Positions 1 to 8,979 of a stretch of 64,000 nt of DNA are shown piece after piece. The position numbers were made by a program, and so were the translations under genes. The notes under the pieces are model-generated. The model made no database searches and was not told where the DNA came from. It saw only the letters and a program-made list of their open reading frames with translations. Location of the stretch: contig CAYUVA010000001.1 of NCBI GenBank assembly GCA_964448115.1, positions 72,066 to 136,065 of the forward strand, in the 5' to 3' direction. Each line of letters begins with the position of its first letter. Position 1 is the stretch's first letter. This DNA comes from CAYUVA01 sp964448115 [NCBI: uncultured bacterium]. GTDB lineage: Bacteria > CAYUVA01.

Positions 1-43
1 GGGAACCTAGTCGGCAGTTTGTTTAATGTCGCTGTATCACTAG

Positions 44-65
44 CCCTCCCCGGGAACGGGGAGGG
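44..65. terminator. GC-rich hairpin, possible terminator
   Basis: CCCTCCCC (44-51) pairs perfectly with GGGGAGGG (58-65) across a six-base loop. Only a weak T stretch follows, so intrinsic termination is possible but unproven. It could end a gene lying left of the window. Confidence 0.35.
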
Positions 66-378
66 AACAGTTTTCCACATGTTCACGGTATGGCAATGCC
101 CATGGGCGGAATGGGCTGTTGGTGTCATTGGACTCTAATTTTCCCAATCGGAATCGCCGGGGTATCTACTCCCGCTGCAGGTTATGAATAACAGCATTGT
201 ACTTGTGGTCATTAATGTCAGGATTATCGCTGGGAATGGATTTTAAGGCATCTGTAAAACACCTGGAATGAAGATTATGTCCGAATTTTTTCGGAAATGT
301 GAAATGCTAGGTAATCCTTATTTAATTATATTAAATAAAGATTTTGGTTCATAGTACTAGTCATAGAAGACATACATC

Positions 379-547
379 AGTTGCGTAACCTATCGGAAAT
401 GAAGAATAACAGTAACACCATCGCAAGGGAAACCTGAGCGTAAATTTTTTCATTGCCTGTCTGCAAAGCTCCTGAAATAAGCTATGAATTATTTTTCACA
501 ATCACCTAATTTGTTGAAAAACATAAAGAATTTTAAGTTACGCAACT
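379..547. repeat. 11-bp inverted repeat pair around AT-rich DNA
   Basis: AGTTGCGTAAC at 379-389 is matched exactly by GTTACGCAACT at 537-547, with 147 bases between. The layout resembles the ends of a small non-autonomous element, but no target-site duplication is obvious and no second copy is seen in this window. Confidence 0.3.
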
Positions 548-686
548 AAAGCCACACGAGTATCATTGGTTTTTTATCAAAGTGGCATAAGCTGTATCAA
601 GCGACATCGTAATTGGCTAAGACTTGCGCAGTTATGCCACTAGTTGCATCAAATTAAGATCCTGCCCCCGGCAGGAATTATATACT

Positions 687-902
687 TCAGCCTGCTTTTG
701 TGCTGGGAGCACAACTTGTGCAACTGGTTGTCGTGCAAGAAGAACCGACCTTCTTTTCAGTTCCTCTGGTGGCGAATAGGGATAGTTTCTTGGTGCAGTT
801 TCGACTTCCACATGCAGGACATTCTATATCCTGAGTCATGCTTCTAACCAGCTTCTCGAATTCTTGCTTGCAATCATCGCATCTGTATTCGAAGATAGGC
901 AT
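687..902 (-). CDS. FmdB-family zinc ribbon protein
   Basis: This 71-residue protein opens with MPIFEYRCDDC, the standard start of the FmdB regulatory family (zinc ribbon), and has two CxxC pairs (about residues 8-11 and 28-31) that would bind one zinc. The Cys/Ser/Thr-rich tail is typical of the family. Its role is not settled; homologues sit near amidase/formamidase and C1 genes and are described as putative regulators. A strong ribosome site (GAGGTGAT) precedes the ATG at 902. It is divergent from the methionine synthase reactivation gene, with about 130 bases between them holding the promoters for both. The family call is firm, the function unknown. Confidence 0.8.
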   Translation of the reverse strand: MPIFEYRCDDCKQEFEKLVRSMTQDIECPACGSRNCTKKLSLFATRGTEKKVGSSCTTTSCTSCAPSTKAG

Positions 903-1034
903 GTTCGCTCATCACCTCATTTTTGTTCTCATATTATTATAACACAATTTTTCATCGGATGTTTCCTCTCGTTCTGTTTTTTTAAGGATTGTCTGATCCA
1001 CAGATTCTGTTTGGTGTGTTATAATCGAGTTGAA

Positions 1035-1745
1035 ATGACCGAGATGCAGCCATTTGAATATCATAAAATTGGGGGAGTTTACCGGCTTGCCCCAGAATGC
1101 ATTATACCATCGATAACAGACATTGTTGGTAAGATAGGATATCCCTCCTCGAAGGAGGTCTCCGCTAAGGAACTATCAGTAATCGATGATTTGAGAGCAG
1201 AAGCAATTACATTATCCAAGCCGATTGCAATTGTAAGATTCTGTGATTTCAAGCTCACAGACAGGATACTTATTAAAATATCCAATGGTCCGGTATTCCA
1301 TGCAAAACAGATAGCAGATTCGCTAAAGGATGCTGAGAAATTAGCGCTCTTTACTCTTAGTTTAGGAAAAGAGATATCACATCGTATCTTTGAGCTATCC
1401 CAAGAGAGCATTTTGGGTGGCTATATCCTCGATATCATAGCTTCATCAATGGTTGAATCGGCAGCCGATGCTTTACAAGATGCGATAGTAGAAAGGGCAA
1501 AGCCGACTATTGTTTATCACACCCTTCGCTTCAGTCCTGGCTACTGCTACTGGAGTGTGAGGGAAACTGAGCCTCTTTTATCGTATATTGACGCGAAGCG
1601 TATAGGTATAACCCTCACAGAGGGGGGGATGATGGTTCCAGCGAAGTCTATTTGCGGGATGATCGGTTTCTCTCGTGATCCCGATGCGGTCAGCCTGAAT
1701 CCCTGTATTACTTGCACAAGAGATGACTGTACTCACCGAAGATAA
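1035..1745 (+). CDS. Stand-alone methionine synthase activation domain protein
   Basis: A 236-residue protein matching the vitamin B12-dependent methionine synthase activation (reactivation) domain. The diagnostic stretch RFSPGYCYWSV, followed by GITLTEGGMMVPAKSICG, lies in the C-terminal half; in MetH this region binds S-adenosylmethionine for reductive remethylation of cob(II)alamin. The C-terminus is Cys-rich (CITCTRDDC), as in separate reactivation proteins of anaerobes. The frame is open from 864, but that extension is low-complexity and would overlap the divergent fmdB-like gene, so I start at ATG 1035. No metH core lies nearby. It may serve a split MetH or another corrinoid methyltransferase; its partner cannot be told from here. 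Confidence 0.8.
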   Translation: MTEMQPFEYHKIGGVYRLAPECIIPSITDIVGKIGYPSSKEVSAKELSVIDDLRAEAITLSKPIAIVRFCDFKLTDRILIKISNGPVFHAKQIADSLKDAEKLALFTLSLGKEISHRIFELSQESILGGYILDIIASSMVESAADALQDAIVERAKPTIVYHTLRFSPGYCYWSVRETEPLLSYIDAKRIGITLTEGGMMVPAKSICGMIGFSRDPDAVSLNPCITCTRDDCTHRR

Positions 1746-1838
1746 TAAATACGCCTAGAGATAAAATAAGGCTTGGTCTTTTTGGTTTGCTCCTGTTTTG
1801 ATTTCGATATCCCCAGAGGGATTCGATCCTGCGACCTA

Positions 1839-1892
1839 ATAATCAATAAGATAGAGATTGCTTCGCTTTGCTCGCAATGACAGGGTATGGAA
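1839..1892. repeat. Dispersed repeat, half of a MITE-like palindrome
   Basis: These 54 bases are identical to 33661-33714. They contain AGATTGCTT and CTCGCAATGACA, the right arm of the inverted-repeat element at 33611-33704. Here the left arm is missing, so this is a partial copy. The bases just to the left (about 1806-1838) resemble the reverse complement of a tRNA T-arm. Confidence 0.75.
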
Positions 1893-1963
1893 CTTCTTGG
1901 GGATTTTAAGACAGACTCAAAGGGAGAGGGAGCGAATCAAAGCTCAGAAGGCAAGTATCGCCA

Positions 1964-4408
1964 TTATCGATCCTGTAATTGGCGATCCCTGTAAAGCAGA
2001 TAAAAAAGATAGCAGGTGGCAGAAAATATACTTACGAATAGCAATGAAATGGCTCGAATGGATCGCTTATAGAACTCTGGCGTCAGTTCGCGCCTAAGCC
2101 TCAGATTAGAGCTTATCTCCCAACCGCTGAATCTATTCCCGTTGCGTTTATTTTGGGGAAAAGGATCCAGTTTAGTCCCCGCATGGATGCATATATAGGG
2201 CCAGGGATCGCTTATCAACTCGGCATCATCAAACGCCTTTATAGTAAACAGGTAGTGTCCGACAGGCACTTTCGGTAATATCTTCACTGCCCGAGAGAAG
2301 ACACCGTCTCCTGGCAGCAAGTCCCCATATTCACCCAGGTCATTAAGCCTGCATACCACCTCGTCCTGATAATAGACTCGCACATCAATAATATCATTGC
2401 TCCCCTGGGGGTCGAAGACAGCGCATTGAAAAAATAGGATGCCGCCGCTAGCTTGGCTTACTCTCGTTCCTGCGGTGCCAGCGGCTAGTATGGTAGGCTT
2501 GCCATGGAAAGCCTCGTAGTGTTTATCCGCAAAGCCGAGATCGATCTGAGGGTAAGGCAATAGATGCTCATAAGAGACCTGCAAGGGAGTCTTTAGATCA
2601 ATATAATCTTTAATTCTCTTCTTTGACTCGAAGGCTGGTGTTATCAGGTGCTTTTCAAAGCCTTGTCTAAACTGCTCGGCTGAAAGAAGGGGATGGTCGA
2701 GTCTTTCAGGGATCTCAAGGTATGGAAAGATTTCATATCCCGAATTTCCAAGCATGTATGCGCTTACCAGGTATGTACCTGCCTTATCACTGGGGGGTAT
2801 GGCTTTAATGCACGAATAGAAGCCATCACCGGGGATCAGATCGCCATCTTTTCCGCTATCATTGATATCGAGTGAAAGTGGATGATCGAAATAAGCCAGC
2901 TTGATATCGTCTTGCGAGATGGGGTGCCCGCGGATTTGTAAGCCTAAGAATAGTGCTCCCCCGAATTCTTTGGTAATTAGACTCTGGTATGCACCGCCAC
3001 CCAATATTGTAGGAGCAATCCGGCTTTCCATGCACTTTTTTAGGGTATCCTCGAAGGCATCGGGGATCTGCCTTTCGGATAAATTCTGCAAGATATTGTA
3101 TGTGATGTGTGAGAAAAGTGAGCCTAGTGAGTTGTAATCGGATATCCTCAGTTGATTAGCCCAGTTCTCCAGCCCGCTTATGAATACGATCCCATCAGAG
3201 TCCTTGTAGGGGCGCCAGACATTCATCTCCGCCTCGATGCCCTTTGAGTTCCACGAGTTAGGATCATTATTTGCCAGTCTATATATCTCTGGTCGATTTA
3301 TGCTTTTATTGAAATCAACCTCTTCTAGTTTTTCAGCATGGCGGTGGCAGAAGGATACCAGCATGTCATCGGCGAGGAACTTGTCTCCGAACCACAGGTA
3401 ACAGCGCCAGAAAGCCCAATGATGTGGATTGAATATGTAAAAATCGGTCTTAGCCGGTCCCCTTGCCCTTTGATCTACCATGGCACCGAGTAAGAAAAGC
3501 TCTTCTCGTTGCAACACCGGCGAGCGCCATTCTGTGGTAGTCAGTGATGGATCCATAAAGGTAATCGGATCATCGAAGCTCTTGTAACAGACTAGCTGCG
3601 GCGGATCGCCCTCGAAGCGAACCTGGTAGCGACCAGCAGTGCCGCTCAACAAAACAAGGTTGCCACCCCCGAGCACAAAAGACTCAAGAGAATCATAGAT
3701 ATTTCTTGTCCAATAGTTGCTTGGTCCGGGGAAAACGATGGTAGCATAATCTCCGATAGCATCCCCGCGAGAGTGAAGATCCATAATAGAGAGCACCTCA
3801 AAGGGTATGTTCAGCATTTCTAGCCACTTGATCAGAGCCACCACCTCCTGATGGGTAGTAGCAGCATAAGGCTTGTAGAATGGCGTCCGGTTAGTTCGCC
3901 TAAACGGGCTATCTGCTGGGAGATACATATTCGCACCGCCATAGGGATTATCCACCTGGTATTGGATATCATCGACCACAACAGCCGTAATGGCATCTCT
4001 CCCCGGATCGGTTGGGCTAAGCACGAAGTATCCCCTTTTCGGCTCCAGACCAACCGATGCAAGGATTACCTCGTATAAGCCGGGTTGCCAATCTTGGGAG
4101 GTCTTGATGGTTACTAGCACCTGGTTATCTTCCCATTCCGTAATTAGCAGCCCGGGGTGCCTTTCCCTTGTGAACTCCTTGAAATATAAGGCACTGGCTG
4201 GATCGGTTATCGGGGAAAGTACAAGGGTCATTGACTGGGTAGGGGTCAGTATGTGAACCTTTAGTTCATCGCCGCTAATTAACCAATACGGCTCAATGTA
4301 AAATATAGCCTGTTGCGAGCCTTTTGCTATCGAAAAGGTGCCGAGCAGAAGAAGCGATGCAAATATCGTTACCATGGTGGTAAGCTGCTGCATTACCCTT
4401 GAGATCAT
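1964..4408 (-). CDS. Exported dimethylformamidase-beta-like protein
   Basis: An 814-residue protein with an N-terminal signal or anchor (hydrophobic residues about 8-27) and a C-terminal transmembrane segment followed by a basic tail, so most of it should lie outside the cytoplasmic membrane. Residues about 135-470 resemble the C-terminal domain of N,N-dimethylformamidase beta subunit: VVVDDIQYQVDNPYGG, the IVFPGPSNYW region and a GGGNLVLLSG strand typical of a glutamine-amidotransferase-like fold. Two Ig-like modules follow, each with GDLIPGDGFYS or GDLLPGDGVFS, the pattern of choice-of-anchor X type domains. Enzymatic activity is not assured; many exported homologues are uncharacterised. 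It is divergent from the caspase-like gene, about 120 bases apart. Confidence 0.6.
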   Translation of the reverse strand: MISRVMQQLTTMVTIFASLLLLGTFSIAKGSQQAIFYIEPYWLISGDELKVHILTPTQSMTLVLSPITDPASALYFKEFTRERHPGLLITEWEDNQVLVTIKTSQDWQPGLYEVILASVGLEPKRGYFVLSPTDPGRDAITAVVVDDIQYQVDNPYGGANMYLPADSPFRRTNRTPFYKPYAATTHQEVVALIKWLEMLNIPFEVLSIMDLHSRGDAIGDYATIVFPGPSNYWTRNIYDSLESFVLGGGNLVLLSGTAGRYQVRFEGDPPQLVCYKSFDDPITFMDPSLTTTEWRSPVLQREELFLLGAMVDQRARGPAKTDFYIFNPHHWAFWRCYLWFGDKFLADDMLVSFCHRHAEKLEEVDFNKSINRPEIYRLANNDPNSWNSKGIEAEMNVWRPYKDSDGIVFISGLENWANQLRISDYNSLGSLFSHITYNILQNLSERQIPDAFEDTLKKCMESRIAPTILGGGAYQSLITKEFGGALFLGLQIRGHPISQDDIKLAYFDHPLSLDINDSGKDGDLIPGDGFYSCIKAIPPSDKAGTYLVSAYMLGNSGYEIFPYLEIPERLDHPLLSAEQFRQGFEKHLITPAFESKKRIKDYIDLKTPLQVSYEHLLPYPQIDLGFADKHYEAFHGKPTILAAGTAGTRVSQASGGILFFQCAVFDPQGSNDIIDVRVYYQDEVVCRLNDLGEYGDLLPGDGVFSRAVKILPKVPVGHYLFTIKAFDDAELISDPWPYICIHAGTKLDPFPQNKRNGNRFSGWEISSNLRLRRELTPEFYKRSIRAISLLFVSIFSATCYLFYLLYRDRQLQDR

Positions 4409-4530
4409 GCCTTGAAATTACACCATATCGAGCAAAAATGCTAATCCGCATTAGGAGAACCTCAGGTTATGCTTGATTATTAAACATCCTGGTATTATCT
4501 TAAAATATCCTTAAAAAAGGATGTTGAGCA

Positions 4531-6300
4531 ATGAGCAAGTTAAAATTACTCGCCATATCGCTAGCGATAGCTTCCATGTTTATGTTTATACCGATAGCAT
4601 CCGGCGCCTACCGTGCCGTCGTGGTTGGCATCGCAGACTATCCCGGGAGCGAAAATGACCTAAATTATGCTGATGACGATGCTGTCGAGTTCAAGAGTAT
4701 GCTCTTGTCATATCCCCAGTTCTGGCAGTCCAACCGCATCCAAACCCTGATAAACGGTCAAGCTACAAGGGGGAATATTATAAATGCATTGACCAACATG
4801 TTTACGCTCGGAAGCGCTGGAGATACCTTTGTATTCTTCCAGTCATCCTTCGGCTCCAGGATCTATGATCAAGCGCCATTCGATGAAGCAGATGGTTATG
4901 ATGAGACCCTAGTCTGCTACGATCTCGACCTGACCGATGACCAATTCAGCCTGCTAGTACTGGATTACATGCCAGCCGGCGCCCGGCTGCTTGTACTCAT
5001 CGATGCCTGTCATAGCGGCGGATTTGGGGATCAGGATAAAAACACCGAGATAAAGATCAAAGGGATAGACCGCATAGGCGATATTGATAGAACCTCGCTA
5101 ATGGATGGAGATGGCTTCATTGATGATCTGCAAAGCGCTTTAACCAAGCGCCTAGGAAAAGATCCTGGAACCATCGCCAACACGGTAACGGTCTCCGCCT
5201 GCAAGAATACCCAGGAAAGTTATGAGTTTGGCGGTCTGGAGCATGGCGCCTTTTCTTATTATTTATTGGAAGCTATGAGCAACCTGGTCGCTGATATGCC
5301 AGCTAACGGCGGCAATGGCAATGGCGAGGTCTCCGGCGAGGAGTGTTATCATTATCTCAAAGATAGAGTTGCCGACTATGTGTATAACCACGCAGAAGCC
5401 CAGCAGGATCCGCAGCTTAGCGATCAGTACTTCGGACAATTGCCGCTGGTTGGAAGCGAGGCGCAGGTAACCTCAACGCCGACCCAGACCTGGACGGGGA
5501 CACAACCACCAACATTTACCCCAACACCGACCAGGACACCGACAAGCCCATTCACCTTCACGCCAACGCCTACAGCAACGACCGGGCAATATACTTACCT
5601 TAGCTGGACTGGAGGCGATCCCGACCCCGGCGACACGGTTACATACACGGTTTACCTCGAAGCAGAGGATGATACGCCGGATAATATAGTTGCTAAGGAT
5701 GTTACTGAAACCCTCATCGATCCCGGTCATCTGATGGCTGAAACCCTATACTATTGGAAGGTGGTCGCTTTGGACAACCATGGTGCGGTAATGGAGGGAG
5801 ATCTATGGCACTTTACCACAGGAAAGACAGTCCCAACGGCAACGCCTACACCTGAAGTGCATCCTAGACCACTGATACTGATCGCTGGCTTCTGGGATAC
5901 GCGCTTGGATAGCTCCACCGGAGGCTACTTGGATGTCATGGCCTATGCATCCTCGCCAAAGACCGGTTTGATAAATCGAGTACATCTCCTCTATGATGGT
6001 ATCGACACCGGCATACACATACCACGCTATGAGGGCAACCTGTTCTGGCTACAGGATATGCCGATAAATGGAGACCTTGCAGCACAGTCAATCTCGTTAC
6101 AGATGGAAGCAGAGGATAACTACGCATCGACCAGCCTCTACTGGCCTTATCTCAATGTTATGCAGGATAAATTGAGTAGCTCACCGACATTGTTGGGACA
6201 AAAGACTACCGAATCAAGTAGCACCACTAACCAGGCACCGTTCAAGCCAGCAAATCCCAATCCCAGGAACGGCGCCACCGATGTCTATCCCAATCCTTAG
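4531..6300 (+). CDS. Exported caspase-fold protein lacking the catalytic His
   Basis: A 589-residue protein with a signal peptide (residues 1-26), then a peptidase C14 (caspase/metacaspase) domain to about residue 310. The nucleophile motif IDACHSGGFGD is intact (Cys160). The usual SSHGS/SGHGS motif reads QSSFGSR, so the catalytic His is Phe107 (codon TTC, 4849-4851). Peptidase activity is therefore doubtful. A TPT-rich linker (about 310-350) leads to a fibronectin-like module (YLSWTGGDPDPGD), another TP linker and an Ig-like module. The protein ends at DVYPNP, which normally leads into such a fibronectin-like module, so the C-terminus looks rearranged. A ribosome site (AAAGGA) lies about ten bases before the ATG. 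Confidence 0.8.
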   Translation: MSKLKLLAISLAIASMFMFIPIASGAYRAVVVGIADYPGSENDLNYADDDAVEFKSMLLSYPQFWQSNRIQTLINGQATRGNIINALTNMFTLGSAGDTFVFFQSSFGSRIYDQAPFDEADGYDETLVCYDLDLTDDQFSLLVLDYMPAGARLLVLIDACHSGGFGDQDKNTEIKIKGIDRIGDIDRTSLMDGDGFIDDLQSALTKRLGKDPGTIANTVTVSACKNTQESYEFGGLEHGAFSYYLLEAMSNLVADMPANGGNGNGEVSGEECYHYLKDRVADYVYNHAEAQQDPQLSDQYFGQLPLVGSEAQVTSTPTQTWTGTQPPTFTPTPTRTPTSPFTFTPTPTATTGQYTYLSWTGGDPDPGDTVTYTVYLEAEDDTPDNIVAKDVTETLIDPGHLMAETLYYWKVVALDNHGAVMEGDLWHFTTGKTVPTATPTPEVHPRPLILIAGFWDTRLDSSTGGYLDVMAYASSPKTGLINRVHLLYDGIDTGIHIPRYEGNLFWLQDMPINGDLAAQSISLQMEAEDNYASTSLYWPYLNVMQDKLSSSPTLLGQKTTESSSTTNQAPFKPANPNPRNGATDVYPNP

Positions 6301-6394
6301 TCCAGCAAGACATCCCGATAATATCAGCGATTTGGGGGAGGAGTTTATTTTACAAGATCCCTCATTGGAAACGAGGGTCTAGCTTATAATCATA

Positions 6395-6601
6395 CTACCA
6401 CGGTATCCTGGGATCAATAACAACACGACTTAAGTTCTCAGGCAAACCCTCATAATGAAGCCTTAAAATGTCTGCATGGTGAGCATTATAAGAAGTAACT
6501 AATATCGTGTCCTTTGCTACCCTTACATTTCGGTCCAAAGCCTTAAATAAGCTCTCTGCAAGATGCCAAGCATCCAAACCGGCATTTGGTCGCTGCGGCA
6601 T
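6395..6601 (-). pseudogene. Possible C-terminal fragment of a nucleotide-sugar dehydrogenase
   Basis: The 68-residue frame reads DTILVTSYNAHH followed by RVVIDPR near its end. This loosely recalls the end of UDP-glucose/GDP-mannose dehydrogenase UDP-binding domains, where a strand such as ILVTTDH is followed by a VVDTRN strand. There is no N-terminal domain and no clear ribosome site. It may be a gene remnant or chance; the call is weak. Confidence 0.25.
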
Positions 6602-6735
6602 GGGTGTAAGCGCTAGCCTAGCGAGAAATGTTTAAGTTAAATTTTTCGTTGAGGACTTGAAAATCAAATAGTTAAGACCACTTTTCTTTGCATCTTTGCG
6701 TGATCCTCTTTCCTCGCACCTCGTACCCTGTTAGA

Positions 6736-6777
6736 TATAAGAGCCCTCAAGAGTTGGTTGCGGCTACGATGCCTTAG
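6736..6777 (+). pseudogene. Tail remnant matching the gene end at 18384-18425
   Basis: In one frame this reads YKSPQELVAATMP then stop; the membrane-protein frame ending at 18425 finishes YKNPQDLVAAMLP then stop. Nucleotide similarity is confined to about 40 bases and keeps the reading frame and stop position. I infer a decayed paralogue tail or a small shared mobile segment. Confidence 0.45.
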
Positions 6778-6921
6778 CTTTTCGGGAGTGCATTCATGCC
6801 CCCGCCGTACAAGCCGAAGGGTAAGAGAGGGCTCAAGCATAACCGCCAAAAAACAAAGAACAAAATGACATAAAAAAATAAGAGCTTTTCTATTTGAAGT
6901 TTAATCTATAAGAAATTAACC

Positions 6922-8706
6922 CTAGAAGGTGGTACTATATGAGACCAGGTAGCAAGCTCCCTTCCCGGCAAGATCATCTACCTCTAAAGAAAAGATTCCG
7001 CCTGAGTAACTCCGTATCGAAAAGCCCAAGCTATAGACCTGTCTAAGATCTCTGTCCTTATCGTATCGATGGCTTAGACTGAATGCCACATTCCGATACC
7101 TTAAGTACAGGTCCGCTCCATAATGGTCGCTATCTTTATAGATGGGGCGGAGCATTATACCTTTACCTTTTCCATACCATCCAAGATAAGGCATCGCATT
7201 GCTATCGATATTATACTCGCCAATAAGATAAAAGCCGGGTGGCAAAAGCTCATTGGTAAAGCGATCCTGATAGATGGGGAGGTAGCCAAAGTCGTAATAA
7301 TCGAAAGGATAAACAGCCCTTGGATTATCATTGAACGAGATGATCATTCTGCCGTGCCAATTGCCCTGTGTTGACTCATTGCCAAGGCTGTAGAGATCCC
7401 CTCCAACAGGCTGCTGTGTCAAGAGGTGGCGATAATAACCGGAGAGACCAAAGGTTAATCCTATGCCATCATAAGGAACATATCCCCTGACAACACGAGC
7501 CTGGAGAGATGTGTTCCCCTGTGTATCGATGCTCGATCTGAGCAGGTCATTCGAGCTTTGAGTGAAGCGGTGAAAGCTGCCGTGAAGCGCTAATCCATAA
7601 GCTTCCTTGTACGTGGTGGAGGTTGTGCTGAATGGATTGCTGTGATTATAAAGCTCATCGTTGTGTATTAGATTGGTGGTCGAATCCCCTGAACGCTTGT
7701 ACTGGTTCATGGTAAGCGATCTGAGAAATCCCAAGCCGAGCTTGAATTGCTTTTTCGCTGTCATGAATCGCCTGCTTAAGATAAGCTGTTGCTGTTGCCT
7801 TCGGTAGGCTTGGCTGATACTAGCATACTTGCCGAAGAAGATCGCCTCCTCATCATCGGTTGAAATATAGCTGCTCTGCGCAAAGAAGTTGCTCACTGCC
7901 GACTTGATATCTGTTTCCAACATGGAGAATGCCCAGTTATCGCTAGCGTATCTAAGCAGTCGGGACTTATTCTGCGATGATGCAGTGCCAGCATGCAACA
8001 TGCCGTCCTGAGACTGTATGATATCGCTATCTGCGTCCCTGAAAGTCCCCTTGATATCGACCATCAGCCGATCATTGCTCTGGGCTTCTATGCAGAATGG
8101 TACATATACAAGCTCAAAGTCATTCCCCCGGTACCTTATGGCATTAAAGGATCTCCCTTGTCCCTTTAGCTCGATATTACCCTTGATATCGAAACGAGCG
8201 CCGCTTCTATTAAAGGGGAAATAATCGCTGAAAAAGTGGCTCATCAGATCGGTGAGATCCTCATATAGCCCCATGAGACCATGCTCTACCAGGTAATCCT
8301 CGATGTCTTGTTCACTCGAATCATTTACAGCCATGGACTCGATTGTCTCCAGGTGCTCTCCCAGCTCCTCCTCCCATTGATCAAGCTCTCTACCGAAGAT
8401 GATGAACTTGCTGCTCGAAAGATCTCTTGGGTTGAAAAGCATGTATCGCAGCGAACCGCTCGGCGTGTCATAGTGATACTTTATGGATAAAACTCCGCCA
8501 TCCAGGCTCGGGTTGAAGCCGAGGGGTCCATTATACTGAACGCTCGAAAAGAAGATGTTATCTTTGGAGTAGGTGGTTGTTTGGTAATCATATCCGAAAG
8601 CGCCTCGGCTTAAAGGGAAGATGCAAAGGCACACGATCAGGAGCGCAATCACAGGAAGCCTTGTAATGAGGCGTTGGAATCGTTCTTTCATCCTGTAAGC
8701 GTCCAT
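6922..8706 (-). CDS. Putative outer-membrane beta-barrel protein
   Basis: A 594-residue protein with a long signal peptide (basic start, hydrophobic residues about 15-36, cleavage near RGAFG). The mature chain is rich in aromatic residues and alternating strand patterns, with many Tyr/Gly-rich segments in the C-terminal half, and it ends in phenylalanine (SYSTTF). A terminal Phe after an amphipathic strand is the usual signal for BAM-mediated outer-membrane insertion. The region around residues 100-170 is acidic and helical, perhaps a periplasmic domain. I do not recognise a named family. A good ribosome site (AAAGGGG) lies about ten bases upstream of the ATG at 8706. Substrate and role are unknown. 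Confidence 0.6.
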   Translation of the reverse strand: MDAYRMKERFQRLITRLPVIALLIVCLCIFPLSRGAFGYDYQTTTYSKDNIFFSSVQYNGPLGFNPSLDGGVLSIKYHYDTPSGSLRYMLFNPRDLSSSKFIIFGRELDQWEEELGEHLETIESMAVNDSSEQDIEDYLVEHGLMGLYEDLTDLMSHFFSDYFPFNRSGARFDIKGNIELKGQGRSFNAIRYRGNDFELVYVPFCIEAQSNDRLMVDIKGTFRDADSDIIQSQDGMLHAGTASSQNKSRLLRYASDNWAFSMLETDIKSAVSNFFAQSSYISTDDEEAIFFGKYASISQAYRRQQQQLILSRRFMTAKKQFKLGLGFLRSLTMNQYKRSGDSTTNLIHNDELYNHSNPFSTTSTTYKEAYGLALHGSFHRFTQSSNDLLRSSIDTQGNTSLQARVVRGYVPYDGIGLTFGLSGYYRHLLTQQPVGGDLYSLGNESTQGNWHGRMIISFNDNPRAVYPFDYYDFGYLPIYQDRFTNELLPPGFYLIGEYNIDSNAMPYLGWYGKGKGIMLRPIYKDSDHYGADLYLRYRNVAFSLSHRYDKDRDLRQVYSLGFSIRSYSGGIFSLEVDDLAGKGACYLVSYSTTF

Positions 8707-8979
8707 TACTTTCGCCCCTTTCCAGGCTCGTAGAGCCTTTACAGAGCCTCAGTGCGCAATTTTTTGTACTCATTTCTCGGATGTTCCCTTTGCCAGTATT
8801 AACCGACAGTAAATATGACGGTCAACCCGCAACCCGTGGCAATTCAAGATGTCGCTGGGGGATAAAGCTGTTGATTTTCCTAAGTTATCCAGCTTCATTC
8901 CCTATTAATAATATAATGCATTTTGCACAACTTGGCAAATCGGATGGAGCTACTTGTTAACAGATAGTAACTATAGGGG

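Larger units (their letters stand above)
1..686. other. Gene-poor left edge
   Basis: I see no convincing coding region here; the open frames are short and have no recognisable domain. The stretch lies downstream of the leftward fmdB-like gene. It holds a GC-rich hairpin (44-65) and an 11-bp inverted repeat pair (379-389 and 537-547), and is otherwise AT-rich. A 31-codon frame starting near 96 with Gly, Met and Cys-rich residues is too short to call. Confidence 0.5.
6301..6921. other. Intergenic region with gene remnants
   Basis: Between the convergent caspase-like and barrel genes no full gene is visible. It holds a weak hairpin (6356-6379), a leftward 68-codon frame that may be a dehydrogenase fragment (6395-6601), and a 14-codon rightward tail (6736-6777) that repeats the 3' end of a membrane-protein gene at 18384-18425. 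This looks like decayed coding DNA. Confidence 0.5.

Noticed and set aside
644-847. 67-codon frame opposite the FmdB-like gene
   Set aside because: It overlaps a recognised gene on the other strand and has Cys/Trp-rich, non-protein-like composition.
1858-2097. 79-codon frame starting in the repeat
   Set aside because: Starts inside the dispersed repeat and runs antisense into the dimethylformamidase-like gene.
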